In this document: positions 8,728 through 17,211 of the stretch, piece by piece
Numbering within the stretch: the first letter of the stretch is position 1
Layout: each line of letters begins with the position of its first letter
Source: DATFDN01 sp035685165
GTDB lineage: Bacteria; Pseudomonadota; Alphaproteobacteria; Acetobacterales; Acetobacteraceae
Length of the DNA: 64,000 nucleotides
NCBI GenBank assembly: GCA_035685165.1
Contig: DASRBI010000008.1
Coordinates: 62,001-126,000, forward strand
Reading direction: 5' to 3'
Translations under genes and position numbers: made by a program
Notes under the pieces: model-generated
The model's input: only the letters and a program-made list of their open reading frames with translations
What the model was told of the DNA's origin: nothing
Database searches by the model: none

Positions 8728-9786
8728 ATGCGTGTTTCCACCGTGTTGCCGGTCGAGGACTGGCGCGCCTGCAGCGAAGCGGCGCGCCGCGCCGAGGACG
8801 AGGGCTTCGACAACGTGCAGTCGAACGAGCTGCGTCACGACCCGTTCGCGCCGCTCGCGTTCGCGGCACTCGCCACCGAGCGCGTGCAGCTCGCGACCTC
8901 GGTTGCCATCGCCTTCCCGCGCAGCCCGATGATCGTCGCCAATCAGACCTGGGATTTGCACCGCCACTCGCGCGGGCGGTTCGTGATTGGGCTCGGCAGC
9001 CAGGTGAAGGCGCACAACGAGCGCCGGTTCAGCGTGCCCTGGACCGCGCCGGCCGAGCGCATGGGAGAGTATATCGAGGCGCTGCGGGCGATATTCCGCT
9101 GCTGGGAATTTGGCGAGAAGCTCGACTACCGCGGCAAGCACTACAGTTTCACGCTGATGACGCCCGAGTTCACGCCACCCGGGACCGGGCTCGCTTTGCC
9201 GCCCATCGCGCTCGCCGCGGTCGGGCCATTGATGACGCGCACCGCCGCGCGGCTGGCCGACAGCGTGCGCCTGCACGGGTTCGCGACGCGCGCCTATCTC
9301 GAACAGGTGGTGATGCCGCAGATCGAGACCGAGCTCGGTGCGGCCGGGAAGTCCCGCGCGGCGTTCGAGATCACCGGCGGCGGCTTCATCGCCACCGGGC
9401 CGGACGAGGCTGCGGTGCGGGCTGCCGCGGAGAAGATTCGCTACCGGATCGGCTTCTATGGCTCGACGCCCGCCTATCGCGGCGTGCTCGATGTGCACGG
9501 CCTATCCGATCTCGGCGTGCGCCTCCATCAGATGTCGCGCGAGGGAAAATGGCACGAGCTGGCGGCGCAGATCTCCGATGAAACGCTCGACCTGTTCACC
9601 GCCCGCGCGCCCTACGAGGGGATCGCGGAGGCAATCGAGAAACGGTTCGGCGGCATCACCGACACGGTGACGATCGACTTCCTGCCAAGCGACACGGCGA
9701 CGACGCGGCGGAAGGTAATCGAAGCGATCCACCGCGTGCCGCACCGGTTCCAGGGATTCCGCACCGCCACAGCCCACGCGGGGTGA
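8728..9786 (+). CDS. TIGR03617-type F420-dependent LLM-class oxidoreductase
   Basis: Luciferase-like monooxygenase superfamily protein, 352 residues, a TIM barrel expected to bind reduced F420 or FMN. Family features are the N-terminal VSTVLPVEDW, the central RGRFVIGLGSQVKAHNERR and the region around YRGKHYSFT. The subgroup resembles TIGR03617, named F420-dependent by family inference. Alphaproteobacteria often lack F420, so FMN is equally possible. The start has a strong Shine-Dalgarno AAGGAGG 8 bases upstream. It lies 12 bases after the DUF3108 gene on the same strand, probably in one transcript. Confidence 0.88.
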   Translation: MRVSTVLPVEDWRACSEAARRAEDEGFDNVQSNELRHDPFAPLAFAALATERVQLATSVAIAFPRSPMIVANQTWDLHRHSRGRFVIGLGSQVKAHNERRFSVPWTAPAERMGEYIEALRAIFRCWEFGEKLDYRGKHYSFTLMTPEFTPPGTGLALPPIALAAVGPLMTRTAARLADSVRLHGFATRAYLEQVVMPQIETELGAAGKSRAAFEITGGGFIATGPDEAAVRAAAEKIRYRIGFYGSTPAYRGVLDVHGLSDLGVRLHQMSREGKWHELAAQISDETLDLFTARAPYEGIAEAIEKRFGGITDTVTIDFLPSDTATTRRKVIEAIHRVPHRFQGFRTATAHAG

Positions 9787-9818
9787 GCAGGGGGCGGGGA
9801 CGGTGCGGCGGAGCGTCC

Positions 9819-10526
9819 CTAGCCGCGCTCCAGCCGCATCACGCCCCCCGCCCCGGCCACCAGCGCGGCCGAAACCATCGCCGGAAACAGCCCCGTTTCC
9901 ACCACACCGACGATCTCCTTGAGCCGGCGATGCAGCGCCGCCGGATCGGCGATCGCCCGGCAGGCGCAATCGAGGATCAGGTTGCCGCCGTCGGTGACGA
10001 ACGGCGCACCGCCCGTGCCCCGCCGCAGCGCGGGCTCGACGCCAGCCGCCGCAAGCCGGGCGGCGGTGGTTTCCCACCCGAACGCCACCACCTCCACGGG
10101 CACCGGCGCGTGCGTGCCCAGTCGGTCCACGAGCTTGCTGTCGTCGGCGACGATCATCAGCCGGTCGGACGCCGCCGCGACAAGCTTTTCGCGCAGGAGC
10201 GCGCCGCCCAGCCCCTTGATCAGATCAAGCGAGCCGCGCGCGATCTCGTCGGCGCCGTCGATCGTCAGATCGAGCCGCGACCGTTCGGCAAAGGTCACGA
10301 GCGGAATCCCCTCCGCCCGCGCCTGTGCCGCCGTGCGTTCCGAGGTCGGGATAGCGGCGATCCTGAGCCCCGCACGCACGCGCCGCCCAAGCGCGGCCAC
10401 GGCGAAATAGGCGGTTGAGCCGGTGCCGAGCCCGACCGCCATCCCGTCCTGAACCATCGCCGCCGCCGCCTCGCCCGCTTCCCGCTTGCGGGCAGCCTTC
10501 GGGTCGGTCTCCGTCGCTTCCGTCAT
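9819..10526 (-). CDS. rpiA: Ribose-5-phosphate isomerase A
   Basis: Interconverts ribose 5-phosphate and ribulose 5-phosphate in the pentose phosphate pathway. It has 235 residues, the normal RpiA size. Conserved blocks are GLGTGSTAYF (phosphate-binding), the catalytic region TIDGADEI with KGLGGALLREK, and VADDSKLV. The start at 10526 places the protein at family length; the upstream open frame has no conserved content. It is divergent from map, with a 106-base gap holding both promoters. Confidence 0.95.
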   Translation of the reverse strand: MTEATETDPKAARKREAGEAAAAMVQDGMAVGLGTGSTAYFAVAALGRRVRAGLRIAAIPTSERTAAQARAEGIPLVTFAERSRLDLTIDGADEIARGSLDLIKGLGGALLREKLVAAASDRLMIVADDSKLVDRLGTHAPVPVEVVAFGWETTAARLAAAGVEPALRRGTGGAPFVTDGGNLILDCACRAIADPAALHRRLKEIVGVVETGLFPAMVSAALVAGAGGVMRLERG

Positions 10527-10632
10527 GGCCCGCTCATAGGCTCTCGCAGCCCTTCCCGCCACGCCCTTGCGCCGCCCGGCGCGGCTGCGCATTTTGCCGA
10601 GGATGCGGACAAGACGAGGTCACGGCGCGGCG

Positions 10633-11439
10633 ATGGATGGCGGCAGCGAGACGCGGCGGATCACCATCCATCGGCCAGAGGATTTCGCGGGGATGCGGCG
10701 GGCCGGGCGGCTCGCCGCCGAGACCCTCGACATGATCACGACCCATGTGAAGCCGGGCGTCACCACGGGCGAGCTCGACCGCATCTGCCATGAGTTCATC
10801 CTGGCCAACGGGGCCACGTCCGCCTCGCTGAATTACCGCGGATTTCCGAAGTCGGTCTGCATCTCGATCAACCATGTCGTCTGCCACGGCATCCCGGGGG
10901 ACCGGCGCCTGCTGCATGGCGACATCCTCAATATCGACGTCACCGTGATCCTGGATGGCTGGCACGGCGATTCCTCGCGCATGTATGTCGCCGGCACGCC
11001 GTCCACCAAGGCGCGCAACCTGATGGACGTGACCTACGAGGCTCTGATGCGTGGGGTGCGCGCCGTCCGCCCGGGTGTCACGCTGGGCGACGTCGGCCAC
11101 GCCATCCAGTCCTATGTGGAGGGCCAGCGTTTCTCGGTGGTGCGCGATTTCTGCGGGCACGGGATCGGACGGCACTTCCACGAGCCGCCCAACGTGCTGC
11201 ATTTCGGCCGCCCCGGCGAAGGCCCACGCCTCTTGCCCGGGATGTTCTTCACCATCGAGCCGATGGTGAACGCCGGCCGCCCCGAAGTGAAAATCCTGGA
11301 GGACGGCTGGACCGCCGTCACCCGCGACCGCAGCCTGTCGGCGCAGTTCGAGCACATGGTCGGCGTCACTGAAACCGGCGTCGAAGTATTTACCCTTTCG
11401 CCGGCAGGATACGAGAAGCCGCCCTATCCGGTCGGCTGA
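10633..11439 (+). CDS. map: Type I methionine aminopeptidase
   Basis: Removes the initiator methionine from nascent proteins. It has 268 residues. The five metal ligands of the pita-bread fold are all visible: Asp in ILNIDVTVILDGWHGDSSRM (two of them), His in CGHGIGRHFHEPP, Glu in MFFTIEPMVN and Glu in AQFEHMVGVTETG. ATG 10633 is preferred because it begins just before the conserved ITIHRPEDFAGMRRAG; ATG 10603 is an alternative that adds 10 residues. radC follows 43 bases downstream on the same strand. Confidence 0.95.
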   Translation: MDGGSETRRITIHRPEDFAGMRRAGRLAAETLDMITTHVKPGVTTGELDRICHEFILANGATSASLNYRGFPKSVCISINHVVCHGIPGDRRLLHGDILNIDVTVILDGWHGDSSRMYVAGTPSTKARNLMDVTYEALMRGVRAVRPGVTLGDVGHAIQSYVEGQRFSVVRDFCGHGIGRHFHEPPNVLHFGRPGEGPRLLPGMFFTIEPMVNAGRPEVKILEDGWTAVTRDRSLSAQFEHMVGVTETGVEVFTLSPAGYEKPPYPVG

Positions 11440-11482
11440 CGCGCCCGGCCGTCCGCCGGGCCTCCGGCCCGGGGCGGCGATC

Positions 11483-12205
11483 ATGGCGCGACAACGCAGC
11501 GGCCTTTCCGAACAGATGCACCTCCTGGACGAGGCGATCGGCGCCGAGGGCCATCGCGCGCGGATGCGCGCCCGCCTGCTGACCGCCGGGCCGGACGCGC
11601 TGGCCGATCACGAAATGCTGGAGATGGTGCTGTTTCTCGCGCTTCCCCGCCGCGACACCAAGCCGATCGCCCGCGCGCTCCTCGCCCGCTTCGGCAGCTT
11701 CGCCGCGGTCATCGCGGCGCCCTTGCAGGACCTGCGCGGCATCGACGGGCTGGGCGAAGCCAGCATCGCCGCGCTCAAGCTCGTGCACGCCGCCTCGGTG
11801 CGCCTGCTGCGTGCCGAGGTGATCGGGCGGCCCGTTCTCTCCTCCTGGGACCGGCTAATGGACTATCTCACCGCCACGCTGGCGCGCGAGCGGATCGAGC
11901 AGTTTCGCGTGCTCTTTCTCGACACCCGCAACCGGCTGATCGCCGACGAGATGCAGGGCCGCGGCACGGTGAACCACACGCCCGTCTATCCGCGCGAGGT
12001 CGCCCGCCGCGCGCTGGAGCTGAACGCCGCCGCCGTAATCCTGGTGCACAACCACCCGAGCGGCGATCCTGCCCCCTCGCATGACGACGTGGCGATGACC
12101 CAGGAGGTGCGCGCCGCGCTGTCGGCGGTTTCGGTGCTGCTGCACGACCACATCATCGTCGGCAACGGAAAATGGACGAGTCTGCGCCAGCTCGGCGCGC
12201 TCTGA
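11483..12205 (+). CDS. radC: RadC family JAB-domain protein
   Basis: Protein of the RadC family, 240 residues, with an N-terminal helix-hairpin-helix region (DLRGIDGLGEASIAALKL) and a C-terminal MPN/JAB metalloprotease-like domain. The JAMM motif is intact: a catalytic Glu in the strand around IADEMQGRG, then HNHPSGDPAPSHDD. Despite the name, a role in DNA repair is not established for the family. It follows map closely, an arrangement seen in many Alphaproteobacteria. Confidence 0.93.
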   Translation: MARQRSGLSEQMHLLDEAIGAEGHRARMRARLLTAGPDALADHEMLEMVLFLALPRRDTKPIARALLARFGSFAAVIAAPLQDLRGIDGLGEASIAALKLVHAASVRLLRAEVIGRPVLSSWDRLMDYLTATLARERIEQFRVLFLDTRNRLIADEMQGRGTVNHTPVYPREVARRALELNAAAVILVHNHPSGDPAPSHDDVAMTQEVRAALSAVSVLLHDHIIVGNGKWTSLRQLGAL

Positions 12206-12223
12206 CGAGCGGCACAGAAGAGT

Positions 12224-12262
12224 TCCCCCTCGCCGTGCTGGAGGGGCTAGAGGGAGGGGCAT
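12224..12262. repeat. Possible third copy of a GC-rich REP-like palindrome
   Basis: The sequence between radC and the amidase gene contains a CCCTC...GAGGGG...GAGGGAGGGG arrangement. It resembles, imperfectly, the better-preserved inverted pair at 36821-36960. It could fold into a hairpin and act as a transcriptional boundary after radC. Similarity is judged by eye, and high GC makes chance resemblance possible. Confidence 0.35.
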
Positions 12263-12326
12263 ATCCCCTTGCCCACCCGGAACACCCGGGAGAGAAGCTC
12301 CCGAAACCCCAGGGAGCGAACGCCCC

Positions 12327-13820
12327 ATGACCGAACCCTGCGATCTGAGCGCCGTGGAAGCGCGCCGCCTGATCGGCGCGAAGCGCCTGTCCGCGACCGA
12401 GCTTCTAGAGAGCTGCCTCGCGCGGATCGACGCCATCAATCCGGCCGTCAACGCCATTGTCGCCCGCGACGACGCAGCCGCCCGCCGGGCCGCGAAGGCA
12501 GCCGACACGGCCGTAGCCCGCGGCGAGGCGCTCGGCCTGCTGCACGGACTGCCGCTCGGCGTGAAGGATTTGGAGGCGGCCGCCGGCCTGCCCTTCACCC
12601 GCGGCAGCCCGATCCACAGGAACGAGGTTGCCGAAGCGGACAGCCTGAGCGTCGGCCGGCTGCGCAACGCGGGCGCGGTGGTGGTGGGCAAGACCAACAC
12701 GCCCGAGTTCGGCGCCGGCGCCAACACGCGCAACGCCGTCTATGGCGCGACCGGCAACCCGTTCGACCCCGCGAAATCCGCCGCCGGCTCTTCCGGCGGC
12801 TCGGCCGTCGCGCTCGCCTGCGACATGGTTCCTATCGCCACCGGCTCCGACACCGGCGGCAGCCTACGGAACCCCGCCGCCTTCTGCGGCATCGTCGGCT
12901 TTCGTCCCACGCCCGGCCTTGTTCCCTACGAGGGCCGCACGCTCGGCTGGTCGGGGCTGCCGGTGCGTGGCCCGATGGCGCGCAACGTGCCCGATCTCGC
13001 GCTGATGCTCGCCGCGATGGTCGGCGACGACGCCGCCGATCCGCTCGCCACCACGATCCTCGGCCGCACCGTGCGCCGCGCCGAGGACTTCGCGGTTCCG
13101 CCCGAAACCGATCTCTCCCGCCTGCGCGTGGCGCTCACGCCCGATTTCGGCACCGCCCCCACCGAGCGCCACGTCGCCGAGGTGTTCGCCGAGAAGACCG
13201 GCCTGTTCCGCCATGTCTTCGCGCGCGCCGACGATGCGCATCCCGATTGCGCCGGCGCCGACGAGGCCTTCGAGGTGATGCGCGCGCAGAACTTCCTCGC
13301 CACGCATCTCGAGAAGGTCCGCACCCGCCCGCAGGATGTCGGCCCCAATGTGCGCGCCAACGTGGAGGAAGGGCTGCGCTACAGCGCGACCGACGTCGCC
13401 CGCGCGCACGCCGCGCAGACCGCGCTCTATCGGCGCTGGCAGGATTTTTTCGCCGGCTACGACGTGATCCTATCGCCCGCGATCACCATCAGCCCGCGCT
13501 CCTGGCGCGAGCTTTACCCCAAAGAGATCGACGGCAAGCCCACCCGCACCTATTTCCACTGGCTATCGCTCGCCTATGTCGTAACGCTCGCCGGCCATCC
13601 CGCTCTCTCGCTGCCGGTTGGTCTCGACCGCAACGGGATGCCCTTCGGCTTGCAGATCGTCGGGCCCCGGGGCGGCGATGCGCTGGTGCTCGGCGTCGCC
13701 GCCGCGCTGGAGCGGATGCTCGCGGGCGACCCGCGCACCGCGCGCCCGGTGCCCGACCTCGTTCGCCTGCGCGCCGCCCGCCCGCTCAGCGAGGCCGAGG
13801 GGTTTTTCGGCTTCGATTGA
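12327..13820 (+). CDS. Amidase (amidase signature family)
   Basis: Hydrolase of the amidase signature family, 497 residues, cleaving an amide of unknown type. The Ser-cisSer-Lys triad is visible: Lys in GLPLGVKDLEAA, the cis-serine in the glycine/serine-rich AAGSSGGSAVALAC and the nucleophilic serine in TGSDTGGSLRNPAAF. GKTNTPEFGAGANTRN is another family block. The protein could be confused with GatA, but no GatB or GatC neighbours it and the C-terminal half (DVILSPAITISPRSW) is that of general amidases. It ends 146 bases before the convergent cytochrome gene. Confidence 0.92.
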   Translation: MTEPCDLSAVEARRLIGAKRLSATELLESCLARIDAINPAVNAIVARDDAAARRAAKAADTAVARGEALGLLHGLPLGVKDLEAAAGLPFTRGSPIHRNEVAEADSLSVGRLRNAGAVVVGKTNTPEFGAGANTRNAVYGATGNPFDPAKSAAGSSGGSAVALACDMVPIATGSDTGGSLRNPAAFCGIVGFRPTPGLVPYEGRTLGWSGLPVRGPMARNVPDLALMLAAMVGDDAADPLATTILGRTVRRAEDFAVPPETDLSRLRVALTPDFGTAPTERHVAEVFAEKTGLFRHVFARADDAHPDCAGADEAFEVMRAQNFLATHLEKVRTRPQDVGPNVRANVEEGLRYSATDVARAHAAQTALYRRWQDFFAGYDVILSPAITISPRSWRELYPKEIDGKPTRTYFHWLSLAYVVTLAGHPALSLPVGLDRNGMPFGLQIVGPRGGDALVLGVAAALERMLAGDPRTARPVPDLVRLRAARPLSEAEGFFGFD

Positions 13821-13966
13821 TGCGGAGTCGCGACCGTCCGAACACGAAGCCGCCGATACGATTTATATCGTTACTCCGGCATCGAGCTTAGGCGCTAACG
13901 CCCGATACTTGACGAGGACGGACCGATCGTGGAGCCGATCGGCTGCCGATCGCAGGGCGATCGCTG

Positions 13967-14395
13967 CTATTCGCCCACCAGCCGATAGGTTCGGTGGCAG
14001 GCGGCGCAGTTCCGCAGCGTCTCGCCCAGCATCCCGACGAGCTGCATGGAGGGGGCGCCGGCCTGCGCCGCACTGGCCAAATCGTCGAATCCGGCGCGCG
14101 CACCCCCCATCATGGCGGTCCAGTCCGGTGTCTCCTTCGCTTTCAACCCGGGCGGGATCGAAGACAGCGGCGTGCCCTTGCGCCCGCGGGCCGCGGCTTC
14201 CTCGGCGACGGTCTTCAGGTCGCCCTTGGCCAGGGCCGCGGTGATCGCCTGAGTCGATTCCAGGAACAGGCGCATTTGTCCGAGGATGAACGCGCGTTCC
14301 GCCTCGGTACGCGGGGCGGGCTGGCGGGCATCCTGCGCCAGCGACGGCGTTGCAATCAAAACAGATACGGCGATCAGGCTGGCAAGGCGCGACAT
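13967..14395 (-). CDS. Cytochrome c556/c'-type haem protein
   Basis: Small exported c-type cytochrome, 142 residues. The signal peptide (MSRLASLIAVSVLIATPSLAQ) ends near residue 21. The rest is mostly helical, and the haem-binding CAACH (Cys130, Cys133, His134) is near the C-terminus, which is the cytochrome c'/c556 arrangement rather than class I. It presumably sits in the periplasm as an electron carrier or gas-binding protein; the partner is unknown. The start at 14395 is set by the signal peptide. It is divergent from the LysR regulator across 90 bases, suggesting that regulator may control it. Confidence 0.85.
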   Translation of the reverse strand: MSRLASLIAVSVLIATPSLAQDARQPAPRTEAERAFILGQMRLFLESTQAITAALAKGDLKTVAEEAAARGRKGTPLSSIPPGLKAKETPDWTAMMGGARAGFDDLASAAQAGAPSMQLVGMLGETLRNCAACHRTYRLVGE

Positions 14396-14485
14396 GGCAG
14401 GGTTTCCGGCGGTGAGGCGCGGAGTGTGTATGCCGACTGAAAACCCTGGAATGATCGTTTTTCGTATGGGGGTATAAGCGGCTCC

Positions 14486-15493
14486 ATGGGCGGCGGCATT
14501 CGAAGCTGGGACAGGCTGATCGGCGGGCGGCTGCGGCTGCGGGAGCTGCGCGTTCTGCATGCGGTGGTCCAGGCCGGGAGCATGGCGAAAGCCGCGCAGG
14601 AATTGTCGATGACTCAGCCCGCCGTGTCACAGGCGATCAGCCATTTGGAAACGGCCCTGCGCGTCCCGTTGCTGGAGCGGAGCCCGGCCGGAGTCGCGCC
14701 GACCCCGTTCGGCGCCGCGCTGCTGCGCCGGGCGCTGGAAGCGACCGACATCCTAGCCGAGGGGCTGCGCGAGATCAGGGCGCTGTCTGATCCGGGAGCG
14801 GCGGAAATCGTCGTCGGTACCAGCGAATCCCACATCGCCGGCGGCGCCCTCGCCGCCACGCTCTTCGCCCTGCGGCAACGCTATTCGCGGCTCCGGGTCC
14901 AGGTCGTCGAGTCCAACACCGCCGCGATGACGTTCGGCGACCTGCGCGACCGGCGCGTCGACGTGATGCTGGGGCGCGGCACCCGCGACGGCGCGCCCGA
15001 CGATGTGCGGCAAGATGTGCTGCTGGAGGAGGCGCTTCTCGTCGTCGCCGGCGGCCACAATGTCTGGGCGCATGCGCCGGCGATGCGGTTTGCCGATCTG
15101 GCGGGCAAGCCCTGGGTGCTCGCGCCCGCCGGCACGGCGGTCTACGAGCTGGTGGCGGCAGCGCATCGGGCGGAAGGGCTGAGCATGGATCCGCCGGTCG
15201 TGACCACCTATTCGATGATGCTGCGCCTACAGCTCTTGGCGTCCGGCGATTTCGTCACGGCGTTTCCGGAAAGTCTCGTGCGAAATCTGGCACCAGCATG
15301 GAACTTGAGGGTGCTCCCGCTGCGGCTGGGTGCTGCGCTGCCGGTGTCCGCCTACACGCTGCGGAGCCGTGCTGCCAGCCCGGCTATCCAGGCCTTCATC
15401 GAGGTTGCTCGCGCCATTAGCTGCGGTGATGGTGGGCGCGAGAGGGATCGAACCTCTGACCCCCTCCATGTCAAGGAGGTGCTCTCCCGCTGA
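14486..15493 (+). CDS. LysR family transcriptional regulator
   Basis: Transcription factor, 335 residues. The N-terminal winged helix-turn-helix is clear (REL RVLHAVVQAGSM, then AAQELSMTQPAVSQAISHLE), followed by a periplasmic-binding-protein-like effector domain (EIVVGTSESHIAGG, VDVMLGRGT, DFVTAFPESLV). Ligand unknown. It is divergent from the cytochrome c556 gene. Oddly, its last 20 or so codons run antisense through the tRNA-Val gene, giving a C-terminus that reads GRERDRTSDPLHVKEVLSR. The domain itself is complete before that tail, so the original stop may have been lost. Confidence 0.9.
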   Translation: MGGGIRSWDRLIGGRLRLRELRVLHAVVQAGSMAKAAQELSMTQPAVSQAISHLETALRVPLLERSPAGVAPTPFGAALLRRALEATDILAEGLREIRALSDPGAAEIVVGTSESHIAGGALAATLFALRQRYSRLRVQVVESNTAAMTFGDLRDRRVDVMLGRGTRDGAPDDVRQDVLLEEALLVVAGGHNVWAHAPAMRFADLAGKPWVLAPAGTAVYELVAAAHRAEGLSMDPPVVTTYSMMLRLQLLASGDFVTAFPESLVRNLAPAWNLRVLPLRLGAALPVSAYTLRSRAASPAIQAFIEVARAISCGDGGRERDRTSDPLHVKEVLSR

Positions 15494-15504
15494 GCTACGC
15501 GCCC
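15430..15504 (-). tRNA. tRNA-Val (GAC)
   Basis: Full cloverleaf on the minus strand. The acceptor stem GGGCGCG pairs with CGCGCCC, followed by discriminator A and an encoded CCA. The D-arm contains AGCTCAGCGGGAGAGC. The anticodon loop is TTGACAT with GAC at 15470-15472. The T-arm contains GGTTCGATCC. The gene overlaps the 3' end of the LysR reading frame in antisense orientation. Confidence 0.96.
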
Positions 15505-15551
15505 ATACCGGCGGGTCGTTCTCTACGGGCTCGGCAACCGCGCCGCAAGCC

Positions 15552-16220
15552 TCAGGCGGGACCGGCCTCCACCGCCGCGACATCGAGCAGACGCTCGATC
15601 ACCTCCGGCTCCTGCGCTCCGGCGATCGCGTGCCGTCCGGCCACGACGAAACAGGGCACGCCGTTGATGCCGAGCCGGTGCGAGCGAAGATTCTCGGCAT
15701 GAATCGCGTCGGTCTCCTGATCGCTCGTCAGGAATCGCCGCGCCTCGGCCGGGTCGAGCCCGCAAGCGGCGGCGATCGCCACCAGCATCCCCAAGTCGCC
15801 GATATCGAGCCCGTCGGTGAAATGGGCGCAAAACAGCGCCTCCACCATCCCGTCCGCCGCCCCGTAGCGGCCCGCGAAGCGCACCAGCCGGTGCGCGTTC
15901 ACCGAGGATGGCGTGCGGCGGATGCGGTCGAAGCGGAACAGCACGCCCTCTGACCGCCCGATCTCCGAGATCGAGGCATAAAGCCGCCGCGCCCGGTCCT
16001 CGCCGCCGAATTTCCGCACCACGTATTCCGGCCGGGACATCCCGGACCGCGGCATGTCGGGATTGAGCAGGAACGGGCGCCAAGTGAGATCGACCAGCAG
16101 GTCGGGGCGGTGGCGCACCGTGCGCGCGAGCCGGCGCACGCCCAGGAAGCACCAGGGGCAGACGAGGTCGAACACCACGTCGACGGACAGGCGGGCCTTG
16201 GGCGGAGCGAGAATGTTCAC
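15552..16220 (-). CDS. DsbA family (FrnE-like) oxidoreductase
   Basis: Thioredoxin-fold protein of 222 residues in the FrnE/2-hydroxychromene-2-carboxylate isomerase group. The active-site CPWC is at residues 21-24 after the strand VDVVFDLV. The cis-proline loop is NGVPCFVVAG near the C-terminus, and a helical insertion separates the two halves. No signal peptide is seen, so it is probably cytoplasmic and takes part in thiol redox or protein-folding stress. It is divergent from prmA across 79 bases. Confidence 0.9.
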   Translation of the reverse strand: MNILAPPKARLSVDVVFDLVCPWCFLGVRRLARTVRHRPDLLVDLTWRPFLLNPDMPRSGMSRPEYVVRKFGGEDRARRLYASISEIGRSEGVLFRFDRIRRTPSSVNAHRLVRFAGRYGAADGMVEALFCAHFTDGLDIGDLGMLVAIAAACGLDPAEARRFLTSDQETDAIHAENLRSHRLGINGVPCFVVAGRHAIAGAQEPEVIERLLDVAAVEAGPA

Positions 16221-16299
16221 GACGCGCTCGCTGCGGCTGTCACCGAAGCATCATCCGAGTCTGGCGGTGCCGGGGCAAGTGGCACATATCCCCGGTCAC

Positions 16300-17211
16300 A
16301 TGAAGCAAAGCCCGGACGCCCTGGAAACCGTCGCATTGGAGGTGCCGGACTGGGCGCTGGAGCCCTTCGAGGCGGCGCTCGGCGCCGCCTGCGACACAGT
16401 GAGCTTCTTCCGCGACGAACAGACCGGACGCTGGCGGATCGAGGGCGTGAAGCGCGCCGGCGCCGACGAGCCGGCCCTCGCGGCGGCCCTTGCCCTCGCC
16501 TCCGGGCTCACCGGACTCAGCCCCGTCCTCGAGCGTGCCCCGACGCCGGCCGAGGGCTGGCTCGCCCGCAGCTATGCCGGCTTCCCTCAGCAGCGTATCG
16601 GCGCCCGGTTCGCCGTGCGGGGCTCGCACCTGCAAGGCCCCGCCGCACCCGGGCGCATCACGCTCGTGCTGGACGCCGGTCTCGCCTTCGGCTCCGGCGA
16701 GCACGGCTCGACCCAGGGCTGCCTCATCGCGCTGGAACGGATCGCCCGATCGCACCGCCCGCGCCGCATCCTCGACCTCGGCACCGGCTCGGGCATCCTG
16801 GCGCTCGCCGCCACGCAGCTCCTGCGCCGCCCCACACGCGCCGCCGATATCGAGCCCTGGTCGGTGCGGCTCGCCCGCCGCAACGCGGGGGCGAACGGCG
16901 TCGCACCGCTGGTGCGGGCGCAGCTCGCGGACGGCTGGCGGAGCCGGTTCGTGCGGGCGGGCGCCCCCTACGACCTCGTGCTGGCCAACATCCTCGCCCG
17001 CCCGCTCGCCCTGATGGCGCACCGATTGGCCGCCCATCTCGCGCCGGGCGGCGTGGCGGTACTTTCGGGGCTGCTCGTTCAGCAGTCACGCGCCGTGCTC
17101 GCCGCCCACCGCCGTCATGGGCTCGCGCTGCGGTTCGCGGTCGATTGCGGCCGCTGGCGCACGCTTGCCCTGACGCGGCGCTACTTGGCCCGTTCGAGGA
17201 TCGACACGTAG
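16300..17211 (+). CDS. prmA: Ribosomal protein L11 methyltransferase
   Basis: SAM-dependent methyltransferase that trimethylates lysines of ribosomal protein L11. It has 303 residues, close to family size. The N-terminal substrate domain is followed by FGSGEHGSTQGCL and then motif I LDLGTGSGILALAA. The catalytic region LVLANILARPL and the C-terminal LSGLLVQQ block follow. ATG 16300 is chosen because the conserved N-terminal domain begins right after it; the open frame further upstream crosses the divergent dsbA promoter. The last 31 bases overlap the 3' end of the convergent thiolase gene. Confidence 0.93.
   Translation: MKQSPDALETVALEVPDWALEPFEAALGAACDTVSFFRDEQTGRWRIEGVKRAGADEPALAAALALASGLTGLSPVLERAPTPAEGWLARSYAGFPQQRIGARFAVRGSHLQGPAAPGRITLVLDAGLAFGSGEHGSTQGCLIALERIARSHRPRRILDLGTGSGILALAATQLLRRPTRAADIEPWSVRLARRNAGANGVAPLVRAQLADGWRSRFVRAGAPYDLVLANILARPLALMAHRLAAHLAPGGVAVLSGLLVQQSRAVLAAHRRHGLALRFAVDCGRWRTLALTRRYLARSRIDT

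Noticed and set aside
15330..15953. Plus-strand open frame with the sequence GARGIEPLTPSMSR over tRNA-Val
   Set aside because: This is the well-known artefact of translating the complement of a tRNA; the rest of the frame is the complement of the DsbA-like gene.
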